Shown: positions 23,700-31,487 of the stretch, piece after piece
Numbering within the stretch: the stretch's first letter is position 1
Layout: every line of letters starts with the position of its first letter
Assembly: GCA_016295145.1 (NCBI GenBank)
Contig: JAEDLR010000013.1
Coordinates: forward strand, 1 to 34,346
DNA from: Oscillospiraceae bacterium
GTDB taxonomy: Bacteria > Bacillota > Clostridia > Oscillospirales > Ruminococcaceae
DNA: 34,346 nucleotides
Direction: 5' to 3'
Notes under the pieces: model-generated
The model's input: only the letters and a program-made list of their open reading frames with translations
What the model was told of the DNA's origin: nothing
Database searches by the model: none
Position numbers and translations under genes: made by a program

Positions 23700-24545
23700 T
23701 CAATCAAGCCCTGCAATATAACACAGCAGCGCAGTGGAATCATCCGCATTGATCACACCATCTCCATTGAAATCGGCGTTTTCAAGGTGCAGCGTGTTGA
23801 CATTCAGCGTAAGATCCTCTGCAACATAGCGGCTGAGCAAGATCACATCGTTGACTTTCAGAAATGCATCGTGGTTGATATCTCCCCTGCGGGCGGTGAA
23901 ATCCACAGAAGTGCCGGGCGTGGTGGATGTTATTTCCGTGGGGGCGGTGTAGACGCATTCCAGTACGGTCACCTCATAGGAGAGTACCACATCAGTGCCT
24001 GCCTCGCCGCTTTTGTAATCGGTGGAAACATACACGGTGTAGGTGCCGGGGGTGTTGGGGTCATAGTCGGTTTCAAGGTTCAGCACGGCGGATACATCGT
24101 AATCCTTTTGGTTGTAGTTGCGCTGCTCAATCATAAATACTTTCAGACCATCGGTATTCAGTGGCTCGCCGCATAAAAACTCTGTTTGGGGGTATTCTAC
24201 AATTTCCAGACGGGTTTCGAGGTAAGCGTTGGTTCCCCTGTAATAGGTATTGCCTGTTACGGGGTCGGTATACCACGGATTGTATTCCGGGTAATAGGGT
24301 GATGTGGTAACATCTGGGGTGGTTGTGGTCGTAGAGGGCTGTGTGTAGTCGGAAGAAAAAGAATCCGGGGTTGTGGTATACGATGTGCTGCTGACAGTTT
24401 CATCGTGCTGTGTGCCGAGCGCGGTGTGCGGCGTTGTCACGGCAGTGGTGGTTGTTGGGGCTTCTTCGGCGGCGTGAACGGTTGCAACGCCGCTCAGGCA
24501 CAGGCCGGCACCGGTCAGCAGGGCAAGGATTCGAGTTTGCTTCAT
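23700..24545 (-). CDS. Secreted Ig-like protein with C-terminal type I dockerin
   Basis: A 281-residue secreted protein expected to plug into a cellulosome scaffoldin through its dockerin. Signal peptide about 1-25 (cleavage near ATVHA/AEE), then a Thr/Ser/Pro-rich linker (about 29-85) and a Tyr/Pro patch (84-102). An Ig-like domain of the bacterial group 3 type follows (about 110-195: EYPQTEFLCGEPLNTDGLKV, then GTYTVYVS). A Ser/Thr linker leads to the dockerin (221-281). Its two calcium loops are GDINHDAFLKVND (Asp at 1, 5, 12; the usual Gly at 6 is Ala) and ADFNGDGVINADD (complete). No catalytic domain is seen, so it may be structural or adhesive. ATG 24545 follows GGAGGT by 6 bases. Confidence 0.92.
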   Translation of the reverse strand: MKQTRILALLTGAGLCLSGVATVHAAEEAPTTTTAVTTPHTALGTQHDETVSSTSYTTTPDSFSSDYTQPSTTTTTPDVTTSPYYPEYNPWYTDPVTGNTYYRGTNAYLETRLEIVEYPQTEFLCGEPLNTDGLKVFMIEQRNYNQKDYDVSAVLNLETDYDPNTPGTYTVYVSTDYKSGEAGTDVVLSYEVTVLECVYTAPTEITSTTPGTSVDFTARRGDINHDAFLKVNDVILLSRYVAEDLTLNVNTLHLENADFNGDGVINADDSTALLCYIAGLD

Positions 24546-24666
24546 GGGAGTACCTCCTTTTGTAGTTTGCTGTTGGTTGCGGATCGGATGCTTTGTTTCC
24601 ATTCTTGTATACGCTCAAAGCAGGGCAATCCTCACAAACTTTGGGAGAGAATGTTTCAGGCAATCA

Positions 24667-24699
24667 AAAACCGAGAGAACATATCGTCCACTCGGTTTT
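24667..24699 (-). terminator. Intrinsic terminator of the 2-oxoacid oxidoreductase operon
   Basis: AAAACCGAG (24667-24675) pairs with CTCGGTTTT (24691-24699). On the minus strand the stem ends in a run of five T before GATTG. It lies 13 bases past the gamma-subunit stop. Confidence 0.85.
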
Positions 24700-24712
24700 G
24701 TGTTGCCGGTAT

Positions 24713-25249
24713 TCAGCCCTGATATGCCATACCAAGGGCGATGGCCTTCATGTTGTTTTCAATGGTATGTGCGCGGGATGCAGGCGTGTTCTTCTCCAGA
24801 GCCTTACGAACGGTTTCGGTAGAAAAAATGCCTGTTTCTGCCAACAGCTTGCCCAACAGAACGATGTTTGAGCCTTTTGCAAGACCGTTATCATCGGCGA
24901 TCTGGGTAGCAGGTACCATGTAGCAGTCGATATCGGTGCGGTCGCAGGTCCCGTCGATGAGAGAGCTATCTGCGAACACCTTGCCGCCTGCCTTGACGGT
25001 GGGCACAAACGCCTCAAAAGAAGGACCGTTGAGGGCGATCAGCAGATCGGGCTCCAGTACCTTGGGCGAGCCAATGGGCTCATCGGAAATACATACGGAG
25101 CAGTTGCACTTACCGCCGCGCATTTCGGGGCCGTAGCTGGGCAGCCAGCTAATCTCCTTGCCCTCGAACAGTGCGCAGTATGCCAGCAGCTTGCCGGCGA
25201 ACAAAACGCCCTGTCCGCCAAAGCCTGCCAAAAGAATCTCATAGGTCAT
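24713..25249 (-). CDS. 2-oxoacid:ferredoxin oxidoreductase, gamma subunit
   Basis: A 178-residue gamma subunit of a four-subunit 2-oxoacid:ferredoxin oxidoreductase (KorC/VorC type), which oxidatively decarboxylates a 2-oxoacid to an acyl-CoA and reduces ferredoxin. The N-terminal GFGGQGVLFAGKLLA (9-23) is the family hallmark. WLPSYGPEMRGG (34-46) and CNCSVCISD follow. It is the last gene of the operon; its ATG overlaps the beta-subunit stop by 4 bases (ATGA). A terminator follows at once. The substrate (2-oxoglutarate or branched-chain 2-oxoacid) cannot be fixed from this subunit. Confidence 0.93.
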   Translation of the reverse strand: MTYEILLAGFGGQGVLFAGKLLAYCALFEGKEISWLPSYGPEMRGGKCNCSVCISDEPIGSPKVLEPDLLIALNGPSFEAFVPTVKAGGKVFADSSLIDGTCDRTDIDCYMVPATQIADDNGLAKGSNIVLLGKLLAETGIFSTETVRKALEKNTPASRAHTIENNMKAIALGMAYQG

Positions 25250-26004
25250 TTTGTTTCGCCTCCTTCTGCATCAATATCCTTATAAACACCCAGCGGATAG
25301 TAAGGGATGCACTCATCCTGCAAACGCTTGATGGACTCCTTCGGCGTCAGACCCCAGTTGGAGGGGCAGGTGGAAAGCACTTCCACGATAGAGAAGCCCT
25401 TGCCTGCCTTCTGATTTTCAAACGCCTTGCGGATTGCCTTTTTGGTCTCGCGGATATGGGGGACGGTATCCACAGCAGTGCGGGCTGCATATGCAGTACC
25501 GGTCAGTGTAGAGAGCATCTCACATACACGGACGGGGTAGCCGTTTGCTTTGGGATCTCTGCCGTAGGGGGTGGTGGTAGTAACCTGACCGGGCAGTGTG
25601 GTGGGGGCCATCTGACCGCCGGTCATACCGTAGGTGGTATTGTTGACGAAGATCACAACGATATTCTCGCCACGGGTTGCGGCGTGAACAGTCTCGGCGG
25701 TACCGATGGCGGCAAGGTCGCCATCGCCCTGATAGGTAAAGACATTCAGATCGGGGCGAGCACGCTTGACACCAGTCGCAACAGCCGACGCACGGCCGTG
25801 GGGTGCTTCGATCATATCACAATTGAAGTAGTTGTAGGCAAACACGGAGCAGCCTACGGGGCAAACGCCAACGGTTTCGCCCTCAATGCCCATCTCATCA
25901 ATGACTTCACAGACCAGACGGTGGATAATACCGTGGGTACAGCCTGCACAGTAGTGCAGACGAACATCGCACAGAGCGTGGGGTCTTTCAAAAACAACAG
26001 CCAT
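25246..26004 (-). CDS. 2-oxoacid:ferredoxin oxidoreductase, beta subunit (TPP-binding)
   Basis: A 252-residue beta subunit that binds thiamine pyrophosphate and part of the [4Fe-4S] relay. The N-terminal HYCAGCTHGIIHR (17-29) supplies two cluster cysteines. CPVGCSV is near residue 48, and the TPP/Mg motif is TYQGDGDLAAIGTAE, with NNTTYGMTGGQMAPTT completing it. EVLSTCPSNWGL carries a further conserved cysteine near the C-terminus. The ATG overlaps the alpha-subunit stop by one base (TAATG). Length and motif order match KorB/VorA subunits. The need for TPP links this operon functionally to the thi operon nearby, but they are not co-regulated by anything I can see. Confidence 0.95.
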   Translation of the reverse strand: MAVVFERPHALCDVRLHYCAGCTHGIIHRLVCEVIDEMGIEGETVGVCPVGCSVFAYNYFNCDMIEAPHGRASAVATGVKRARPDLNVFTYQGDGDLAAIGTAETVHAATRGENIVVIFVNNTTYGMTGGQMAPTTLPGQVTTTTPYGRDPKANGYPVRVCEMLSTLTGTAYAARTAVDTVPHIRETKKAIRKAFENQKAGKGFSIVEVLSTCPSNWGLTPKESIKRLQDECIPYYPLGVYKDIDAEGGETK

Positions 26005-27068
26005 TACTGCGCACCTCCGTTCAGTTTCACAATCTCTGCATAGACTTCAGCGGGGGTAGGAATTACGCCGCCGGTTCTGCCGAAGAAGGAAACAGGCTTT
26101 TTGCATTCCAGAGCCAGCTTGACATCATCGACCATCTGACCCATGCTCATTTCAACCGTCAGCACAGCCTTTGCGTTCTCGCAGGCGGCGCAAAGCTGCT
26201 TCTTCGGGAACGGCCACAGGGTGATCGGGCGCAGCATACCTGCCTTGATACCGGCAGCTCTTGCCTTGTTTACAGCAGATTTTACCACACGGGAAGTTGC
26301 GCCGTATGCCACAACCACGACATCCGCATCATCGGTCAGGTAGCTTTCTGCATCGGATTCGTTCTCTTCGATGACCGCATAACGCTGATAACGCGCTTTT
26401 ACGATTTCTTCCAGGTCGGTTGCTTCGATGTACAGAGAGTTGACGATATGATGTTCACGGGCCATCTTTGTGCCGTCAGCAGCCCAGTCGGATTTGTCGA
26501 TCTGTGCGGTTTCGGTAGCTTCAGGGAAAGAAACAGGCTCCATCATCTGACCCAACAGGCCATCGGAGAGCAGCATAACAGGCATACGGTACTTATCACC
26601 CAGATCAAATGCCTTGCCGACCAGATCTACGACTTCCTGCACGGAGGAAGGAGCCAGCACGATCAGACGGAAATCGCCGTGGCCCAGACCTTTGGTTGCC
26701 TGCCAGTAGTCAGCCTGCGAGGGCTGAATGCCGCCCAGACCGGGACCGCCACGCTGGACGTTGATGATGAGGGCAGGCACATCAGAGCCTGCAATGTAGG
26801 AGATACCTTCAGACTTCAGCGAAACGCCGGGCGAGGAGGAGGAGGTCATCACACGAGTACCGGTTGCAGCAGCACCCAGCACCATGTTGATGGCAGCAAC
26901 CTCGGACTCAGCCTGCAGGAATACGCCGCCGCGCTTGGGCATCTGCTTAGAGAGATATTCAGACAGCTCTGTCTGGGGGGTAATGGGGTAACCGAAGAAG
27001 CACTTACAGCCTGCACGGATGGCGGCTTCTGCCAAAGCTTCGTTACCTTTCATCAAAACTTTTTCCAA
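26004..27068 (-). CDS. vorB: 2-oxoacid:ferredoxin oxidoreductase, alpha subunit (VorB/KorA)
   Basis: A 354-residue alpha subunit of the complex, of the kind usually annotated as VorB (3-methyl-2-oxobutanoate:ferredoxin oxidoreductase). It carries GNEALAEAAIRAGC, FFGYPITPQTELSEYL, TSSSSPGVSLKSEGISY and NVQRGGPGLGG, all typical of the pyrimidine-binding domain. I chose a TTG start at 27068, 7 bases after AAGGAAG, giving (M)EKVLMKGNEAL, which matches how relatives begin. ATG 27053 is the alternative (349 residues), but its spacing of over 20 bases from the ribosome site is poor. The longer ATG frame to 27134 runs into the delta gene. Substrate is uncertain: 2-oxoglutarate or branched-chain acids. 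Confidence 0.93.
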   Translation of the reverse strand: MEKVLMKGNEALAEAAIRAGCKCFFGYPITPQTELSEYLSKQMPKRGGVFLQAESEVAAINMVLGAAATGTRVMTSSSSPGVSLKSEGISYIAGSDVPALIINVQRGGPGLGGIQPSQADYWQATKGLGHGDFRLIVLAPSSVQEVVDLVGKAFDLGDKYRMPVMLLSDGLLGQMMEPVSFPEATETAQIDKSDWAADGTKMAREHHIVNSLYIEATDLEEIVKARYQRYAVIEENESDAESYLTDDADVVVVAYGATSRVVKSAVNKARAAGIKAGMLRPITLWPFPKKQLCAACENAKAVLTVEMSMGQMVDDVKLALECKKPVSFFGRTGGVIPTPAEVYAEIVKLNGGAQ

Positions 27069-27088
27069 TGAAAATCTTCCTTTCCGTA

Positions 27089-27295
27089 TTATTTTTCGAT
27101 CACGATGGCACAATCGGGACAGATCATTGCGCACATAGCGCAGCCGATGCAGGCGGATTCATCAGTACAAACTGCGGTGAAAACACCCTCCTTGTTACGC
27201 TTTTCATGCTGCAATGCGACAATATGCTTTGGACAGGCGGTTGTACACAACTCACAGCCTTTGCAACGGTCAAAAATGACAGACATTTTAGCCAT
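27089..27295 (-). CDS. 2-oxoacid:ferredoxin oxidoreductase, delta subunit (2x[4Fe-4S] ferredoxin)
   Basis: A 68-residue ferredoxin-like subunit that passes electrons from the TPP site to external ferredoxin. Two CX2CX2CX3CP motifs are clear: CKGCELCTTACP and CIGCAMCAMICP. It has no other domain. The AAAGGA site lies about 11 bases before ATG 27295; ATG 27286 (MSVIFDR) is an alternative. It is followed after 20 bases by the alpha subunit, giving the operon order delta, alpha, beta, gamma that is common for this enzyme class. Confidence 0.94.
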   Translation of the reverse strand: MAKMSVIFDRCKGCELCTTACPKHIVALQHEKRNKEGVFTAVCTDESACIGCAMCAMICPDCAIVIEK

Positions 27296-27399
27296 AGAAG
27301 ATCCATTCCTTTCTTTTCAAGATTTTTTAGAGTTGCGGAACTGCTGCATTTGCTGCACCATTCCGGATTCTACAAGAAATGCTGCACTGCGGTGTCATA

Positions 27400-28074
27400 T
27401 CACCACGGCAGCTTCACCATCATAGGGATGGTTACTAGAGGACAGTCACCTGTCTGTGGAGCCTTAATGGTATCAGGGGCAACGGTACAGATCAGGGGCA
27501 GCCCTGTCAGTGCAGAGAGCTTTTTTGCTTCGGCAACGCTTTCTTCGACGATCGCCGTTGTCGTTTCAACGCCGAGGTTGGTGTTGTTGACGATGCCCGA
27601 AAGCCGCATCCGACTAACCTGTTCAATGCTTTGCAGATAGGCCTGTGCTTCCTCTGCGGTGCGTGTCAGATATCTGCGGAAGGATACCACGGCGATCATA
27701 TCCAACTCGCCTGTTTCGGCATAACTGTTGAGCATATGCGCGTATCTGCCCAGTGCCACAGCGCCGTCGTCATCGCCGCCCACATCAATCAGCAGCGTTT
27801 CTCCTGCGGCAGCAAGCCCGCCCAGGTCAAACTGAATGCTGGGAATATCCACATTGGTGTTGGCGAAATCGGGGGCGCGCAGTGTGATGCCCTTTTGCGC
27901 AAACGCATTGGCAAAATCTGCAGTGCGGAAGTACGGGTTGACAAGGTCAAAATCCACCACAGTGACCTTTTTTCCCTCAGCGGCAAGCTGCAAGGCAAGG
28001 GCGGCGGTGAAGTTTGTTTTTCCCGAACCGTAGTGACCTGTGACCACCACGATTCGTTTCAGAGGGAGTCTCAT
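27400..28074 (-). CDS. MinD/ParA-like P-loop ATPase upstream of the oxidoreductase genes
   Basis: A 224-residue SIMIBI-class P-loop protein. Walker A is GHYGSGKTN (13-21), lacking the extra lysine of the deviant ParA motif. VTVVDFDLVNPYFRT (38-52) forms switch I and carries the acidic metal-binding position; LLIDVGGDDDGA (about 94-105) forms Walker B. VNNTNLG fits a guanine/adenine-contact strand. Its length suits chaperone-type ATPases that help load cofactors, or a nucleotide-dependent regulator. It is the first gene of the oxidoreductase transcript, 104 bases before the delta subunit, so a role in maturing that complex is an attractive guess. The function is otherwise unknown. Confidence 0.87.
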   Translation of the reverse strand: MRLPLKRIVVVTGHYGSGKTNFTAALALQLAAEGKKVTVVDFDLVNPYFRTADFANAFAQKGITLRAPDFANTNVDIPSIQFDLGGLAAAGETLLIDVGGDDDGAVALGRYAHMLNSYAETGELDMIAVVSFRRYLTRTAEEAQAYLQSIEQVSRMRLSGIVNNTNLGVETTTAIVEESVAEAKKLSALTGLPLICTVAPDTIKAPQTGDCPLVTIPMMVKLPW

Positions 28075-28113
28075 AACGGTAAAAATCCTTTCTCCAGTAC
28101 AGGATTATCTTAT

Positions 28114-28142
28114 ATTATATCATATTGTGCCATTGATTGCAA
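28114..28142 (-). promoter_or_regulatory. Sigma-A promoter for the P-loop ATPase/oxidoreductase operon
   Basis: On the minus strand, TTGCAA (28142-28137), 17 bases, TATAAT (28119-28114) with TGA before the -10. It lies 40 bases upstream of the start codon. The gap 28075-28357 (283 bases) contains this promoter and the divergent one; nothing else is seen there. Confidence 0.82.
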
Positions 28143-28240
28143 GAACCGATATTCACAAAATTGCGACAAAAACGCGGTTTGTCTTTGTAACACATTAAAA
28201 TATGCCGCCTGTATTCCATGATTTTGCAGCGGCCTCTGCC

Positions 28241-28269
28241 TTGACAAAAACATGAAAATATGGTATATT
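28241..28269 (+). promoter_or_regulatory. Sigma-A promoter for the ylbF-like/mutS/mutL/miaA genes
   Basis: TTGACA (28241-28246), a 17-base spacer, TATATT (28264-28269) with TGG before it. It sits about 90 bases upstream of the YlbF-like start. Confidence 0.8.
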
Positions 28270-28357
28270 TTAAACTGGATTTTTATCGTTGCCTGCATGA
28301 TTTTACAGGGCAGAATATCTCTGCGGCACAGGCACAAACTGAAAGGATGGATTTTTT

Positions 28358-28777
28358 ATGGCAAATGCAAATCTGATTGAAATGGCAAAAGCACTGGGCA
28401 AGGCTCTGCAAACGGACGACCGTTATCTGGCGTTTCGCAAGGCAGCCGATGCCAACGATAACGACAAGACTTTGCAGGATATGATCGGCAAGTTCAATCT
28501 GCTGCGCCTTGATCTCGATAATGAGCATAGCAAGGAGCAGCCCGATACCGACCGTATGGCAGCCCTGCAAAAGCAAGCGCAGGAGATCTACGGCGAGATC
28601 ATGCAGAATCCGAGCATGGTGACCTATCAGGCTGTCAGAGCCGAATTTGAACAGCTGCTGGACAGCATCAACCGTGTAATCGCCATGAGTGCCGCAGGTC
28701 AGGATCCCGATTCTTACGACCCCAATGCACAGAGCGCTTGCAGCGGCAACTGTTCCGCTTGCGGCGGCTGCCACTGA
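28358..28777 (+). CDS. YlbF/YmcA (RicA)-family protein with cysteine-rich C-terminus
   Basis: A 139-residue helical protein of the YlbF/YmcA family. In Bacillus subtilis YlbF, YmcA (RicA) and YaaT form a complex that binds [4Fe-4S] clusters, affects RNase Y-dependent mRNA processing and is needed for competence and biofilm. The helical core is about residues 4-112 (IEMAKALGKALQTDDRYLAF, then YQAVRAEFEQLLDSINRVI). The C-terminus ends CSGNCSACGGCH, with cysteines at CX3CX2CX2C spacing, a plausible cluster or metal site. GAAAGGA lies 11 bases before the ATG. It stands directly upstream of mutS, which recalls ymcA upstream of cotE-mutSL in Bacillus. Whether YaaT and RNase Y partners exist cannot be seen here. 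Confidence 0.88.
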   Translation: MANANLIEMAKALGKALQTDDRYLAFRKAADANDNDKTLQDMIGKFNLLRLDLDNEHSKEQPDTDRMAALQKQAQEIYGEIMQNPSMVTYQAVRAEFEQLLDSINRVIAMSAAGQDPDSYDPNAQSACSGNCSACGGCH

Positions 28778-28826
28778 TTTTTCAATTCATTTCTGATACA
28801 GGAAGTACGAAAGCGAGGACAATCCT

Positions 28827-31457
28827 ATGCCGCAGATCACGGAATCCGAAAAGCAGCAGCTTTCCCCGATGATGCAGCAGTATTTCAAAGTCAAGCAGGC
28901 GGTGGGCGATGCCATTGTGTTTTTCCGTCTGGGCGATTTTTATGAGATGTTTTTTGACGATGCCGTGATGGTTTCCAAGCTATTGGAGCTGACTCTGACG
29001 GGCAGAGATTGTGGCTTGCCCAACCGTGCCCCAATGTGCGGCGTGCCGTATCACAGCGCGGAGCAGTATCTGAAGCGGCTGGTGGGCATGGGCTACCGCG
29101 TGGCAATCTGTGAGCAGATGGAAGATCCCGCCACCGCAAAGGGCCTGGTTGAGCGCAGCGTGATTCGTATTGTAACGCCGGGCACCATCATTGAATCTAC
29201 CATGCTGGATGAATCAGATTGCAATTATCTGGCGGCGGTGTTTGCCGATGGGGAACGCTGTGCATTCTGTGCAGCGGATATCTCCACCGGTGCGGTGAAT
29301 CTGCACTTTACCGGGGGCAAAGACCGTTTCAATGCGCTGATCGGTCTGCTTGACCGCTATCATCCTTCCGAGGTGCTGATGACCGAGGATCTGCTGGATT
29401 GCAAGCCGCTGACAGATTATCTGCGTACCCGTGCCGATTGTCTGGTTACGCTGCGCGACAACTGCTGCTTTTCCCCGGAGCTGCAGAGAGAGACCGTGCT
29501 GCAACAATGTGCTGCGGCATCGTTTGTGGAGTTGGGGCTTTCCGAAAACGGCGTAGATACCGCTTGTGTATGCGGTCTGTTTGAGTACATTGCGGAAACG
29601 CAAAAGGCAATCGTGAACCGGTTTACAGCGATTACCGTACACGCGACCGAAAGCGTCATGGGGTTGGATTCTTCTGCAAGACGGAATCTGGAGTTGACAG
29701 AAACTCTGCGTTCCCATGAGAAAAAAGGCTCTCTGTTGGGCGTGCTTGACCGTACCCAGACCGCTATGGGCAGAAGAATGCTCCGCAACTGGATTGAACA
29801 GCCCTTGACCAGCCCTGCCCGTATCATCGAGCGTCATGGGGCTGTGGAGCAGCTCATCCGCAACAGTGTCGTCACCATGGAATTGCAGGGCCTGATGGAG
29901 CAGGTGTTCGATCTGGAGCGTCTGATGTCCCGGGTGATGTTCCAGAAAGCCACGCCCCGCGATATCAGGGCGTTGGCGTGCACCGCAAAACAACTGCCGA
30001 ACATCAAGGAGCAGCTGCGTGGTCTGCCCCAGAGCAAACTGTTGATGCGCCTGGAGCAGGAAATTGCGCCCCTTGATGATATTGCTGATCTGGTGGAGCG
30101 CGCACTGGTGGATGAACCACCGCTTGTATTGAAAGACGGCGGCGTGATCCGTGATGGATTCCATGAGGAGCTGGACAGTTTGCGCCATGGGATGAATCAT
30201 GGTAACGAGCTGATTGAAGCCATCGAGCAGCAGGAGCGTGAGCGCACCGGCATCAAGAATCTGAAAACGGGCTATCATCGCGTGTTCGGCTACTATCTTG
30301 AGGTGAGCCGTTCGTACTATGATATGGTGCCCGATCACTGGACGAGAAAGCAGACCCTCGCCAACTGCGAACGCTTTGTCACGCCGGAATTGAAGCAGGC
30401 GGAGAATACCATCATCGGCGCAAGGGATAAGGCACTGGCACTGGAGAACCAGATTTTTAACGAACTGCGTGATTTCATTGCACAGCGGCTTGTGCCCGTA
30501 CAGCAGACCGCTTCGGCGGTGGCACAGGTGGATGTGCTTTGCTCGTTGGCGGTGGTTGCCATGCAGAACGAATACTGCAAACCGGAGATCGCAGTGGACG
30601 GCAGAATTGAGATTCGTGACGGACGCCACCCGGTAGTGGAGCAGATGCTGACGGATACCGTGTTTGTCCCCAACGATACTTTGCTTGATTGTAAGAGCAA
30701 CCGTCTGGCGATGATTACCGGCCCGAATATGAGCGGTAAATCCACTTATATGCGTCAAACGGCACTGATCGTGCTGATGGCGCAGATGGGCAGCTTTGTG
30801 CCGGCATCGTATGCAAAGATCTCAGTGGTGGATCATATTTTTACCCGTGTGGGCGCATCCGATGATCTTGCCGCAGGCGAGAGTACCTTTATGGTCGAAA
30901 TGCATGAGGTCTCCAACATTTTGAAGAACGCCACGGCAAACAGTCTGGTGATTCTCGATGAGGTGGGCAGAGGTACTTCTACCTTTGACGGCATCAGCAT
31001 TGCAAGGGCGGTGGCGGAGTACATCGCAGGAAAGAATATCGGCTGCAAAACGCTGTTTGCCACTCATTATCATGAGTTGACCATGCTGGAGGGCCAGTGC
31101 GACGGTGTGCGCAATCTGAGCGTTGCAGTGAAAAAGCACGGCGATACCATTCGTTTTCTGCGCAAGATTGTGGAAGGCGCAGCAGATGACAGTTACGGCA
31201 TTGAGGTGGCAAAACTGGCAGGTCTGCCTGCCAGGGTTACCGCAAGGGCGAAAACGCTGCTGACCGAACTGGAAGCACAAAGCCGTGCCGAGAAAGAAGC
31301 ACATCGGGCGATGCAGAAGCAGGATGCGATGCAGATCAGCTTTGCTGCGGATACGGACGAACAGGTCATTTCGCAACTGCGCAAAACCAATATCGCAGAG
31401 TTGAGCGATGCCGAATGCCGCGAACTGCTGAACGATCTTGCGGCGATGCTGCAATGA
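28827..31457 (+). CDS. mutS: DNA mismatch repair protein MutS
   Basis: An 876-residue MutS1 that recognises mismatches and small loops and then recruits MutL. The mismatch-binding Phe-x-Glu is in RLGDFYEMFF (Phe38, Glu40). Connector, lever and clamp domains follow. The ABC-type ATPase has Walker A GPNMSGKSTYM (about 632-642), the LAAGESTFMVEM signature-like segment and Walker B VILDEVGRGTSTFDG (about 710-724), then FATHYHE. The last 40 residues include QISFAADTDEQVISQLR, a region that includes the beta-clamp/tetramer part in relatives. GAGGA lies 8 bases before ATG 28827; the gap from the YlbF-like gene is 49 bases. Length is normal. Confidence 0.98.
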   Translation: MPQITESEKQQLSPMMQQYFKVKQAVGDAIVFFRLGDFYEMFFDDAVMVSKLLELTLTGRDCGLPNRAPMCGVPYHSAEQYLKRLVGMGYRVAICEQMEDPATAKGLVERSVIRIVTPGTIIESTMLDESDCNYLAAVFADGERCAFCAADISTGAVNLHFTGGKDRFNALIGLLDRYHPSEVLMTEDLLDCKPLTDYLRTRADCLVTLRDNCCFSPELQRETVLQQCAAASFVELGLSENGVDTACVCGLFEYIAETQKAIVNRFTAITVHATESVMGLDSSARRNLELTETLRSHEKKGSLLGVLDRTQTAMGRRMLRNWIEQPLTSPARIIERHGAVEQLIRNSVVTMELQGLMEQVFDLERLMSRVMFQKATPRDIRALACTAKQLPNIKEQLRGLPQSKLLMRLEQEIAPLDDIADLVERALVDEPPLVLKDGGVIRDGFHEELDSLRHGMNHGNELIEAIEQQERERTGIKNLKTGYHRVFGYYLEVSRSYYDMVPDHWTRKQTLANCERFVTPELKQAENTIIGARDKALALENQIFNELRDFIAQRLVPVQQTASAVAQVDVLCSLAVVAMQNEYCKPEIAVDGRIEIRDGRHPVVEQMLTDTVFVPNDTLLDCKSNRLAMITGPNMSGKSTYMRQTALIVLMAQMGSFVPASYAKISVVDHIFTRVGASDDLAAGESTFMVEMHEVSNILKNATANSLVILDEVGRGTSTFDGISIARAVAEYIAGKNIGCKTLFATHYHELTMLEGQCDGVRNLSVAVKKHGDTIRFLRKIVEGAADDSYGIEVAKLAGLPARVTARAKTLLTELEAQSRAEKEAHRAMQKQDAMQISFAADTDEQVISQLRKTNIAELSDAECRELLNDLAAMLQ

Positions 31458-31487
31458 ATCTACATAGAAAGGAGTATGCCGTAAGCC

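Noticed and set aside
23927..24500. Repeats in the dockerin gene, considered as a tandem-repeat array
   Set aside because: The repetitiveness comes from Thr/Ser/Pro codons in a linker, with no regular unit.
29214..30758. A 514-codon open frame on the minus strand inside mutS
   Set aside because: It is antisense to a strong mutS match, has Cys/His/Gln-rich composition typical of reverse-frame shadows, and no ribosome site or promoter.
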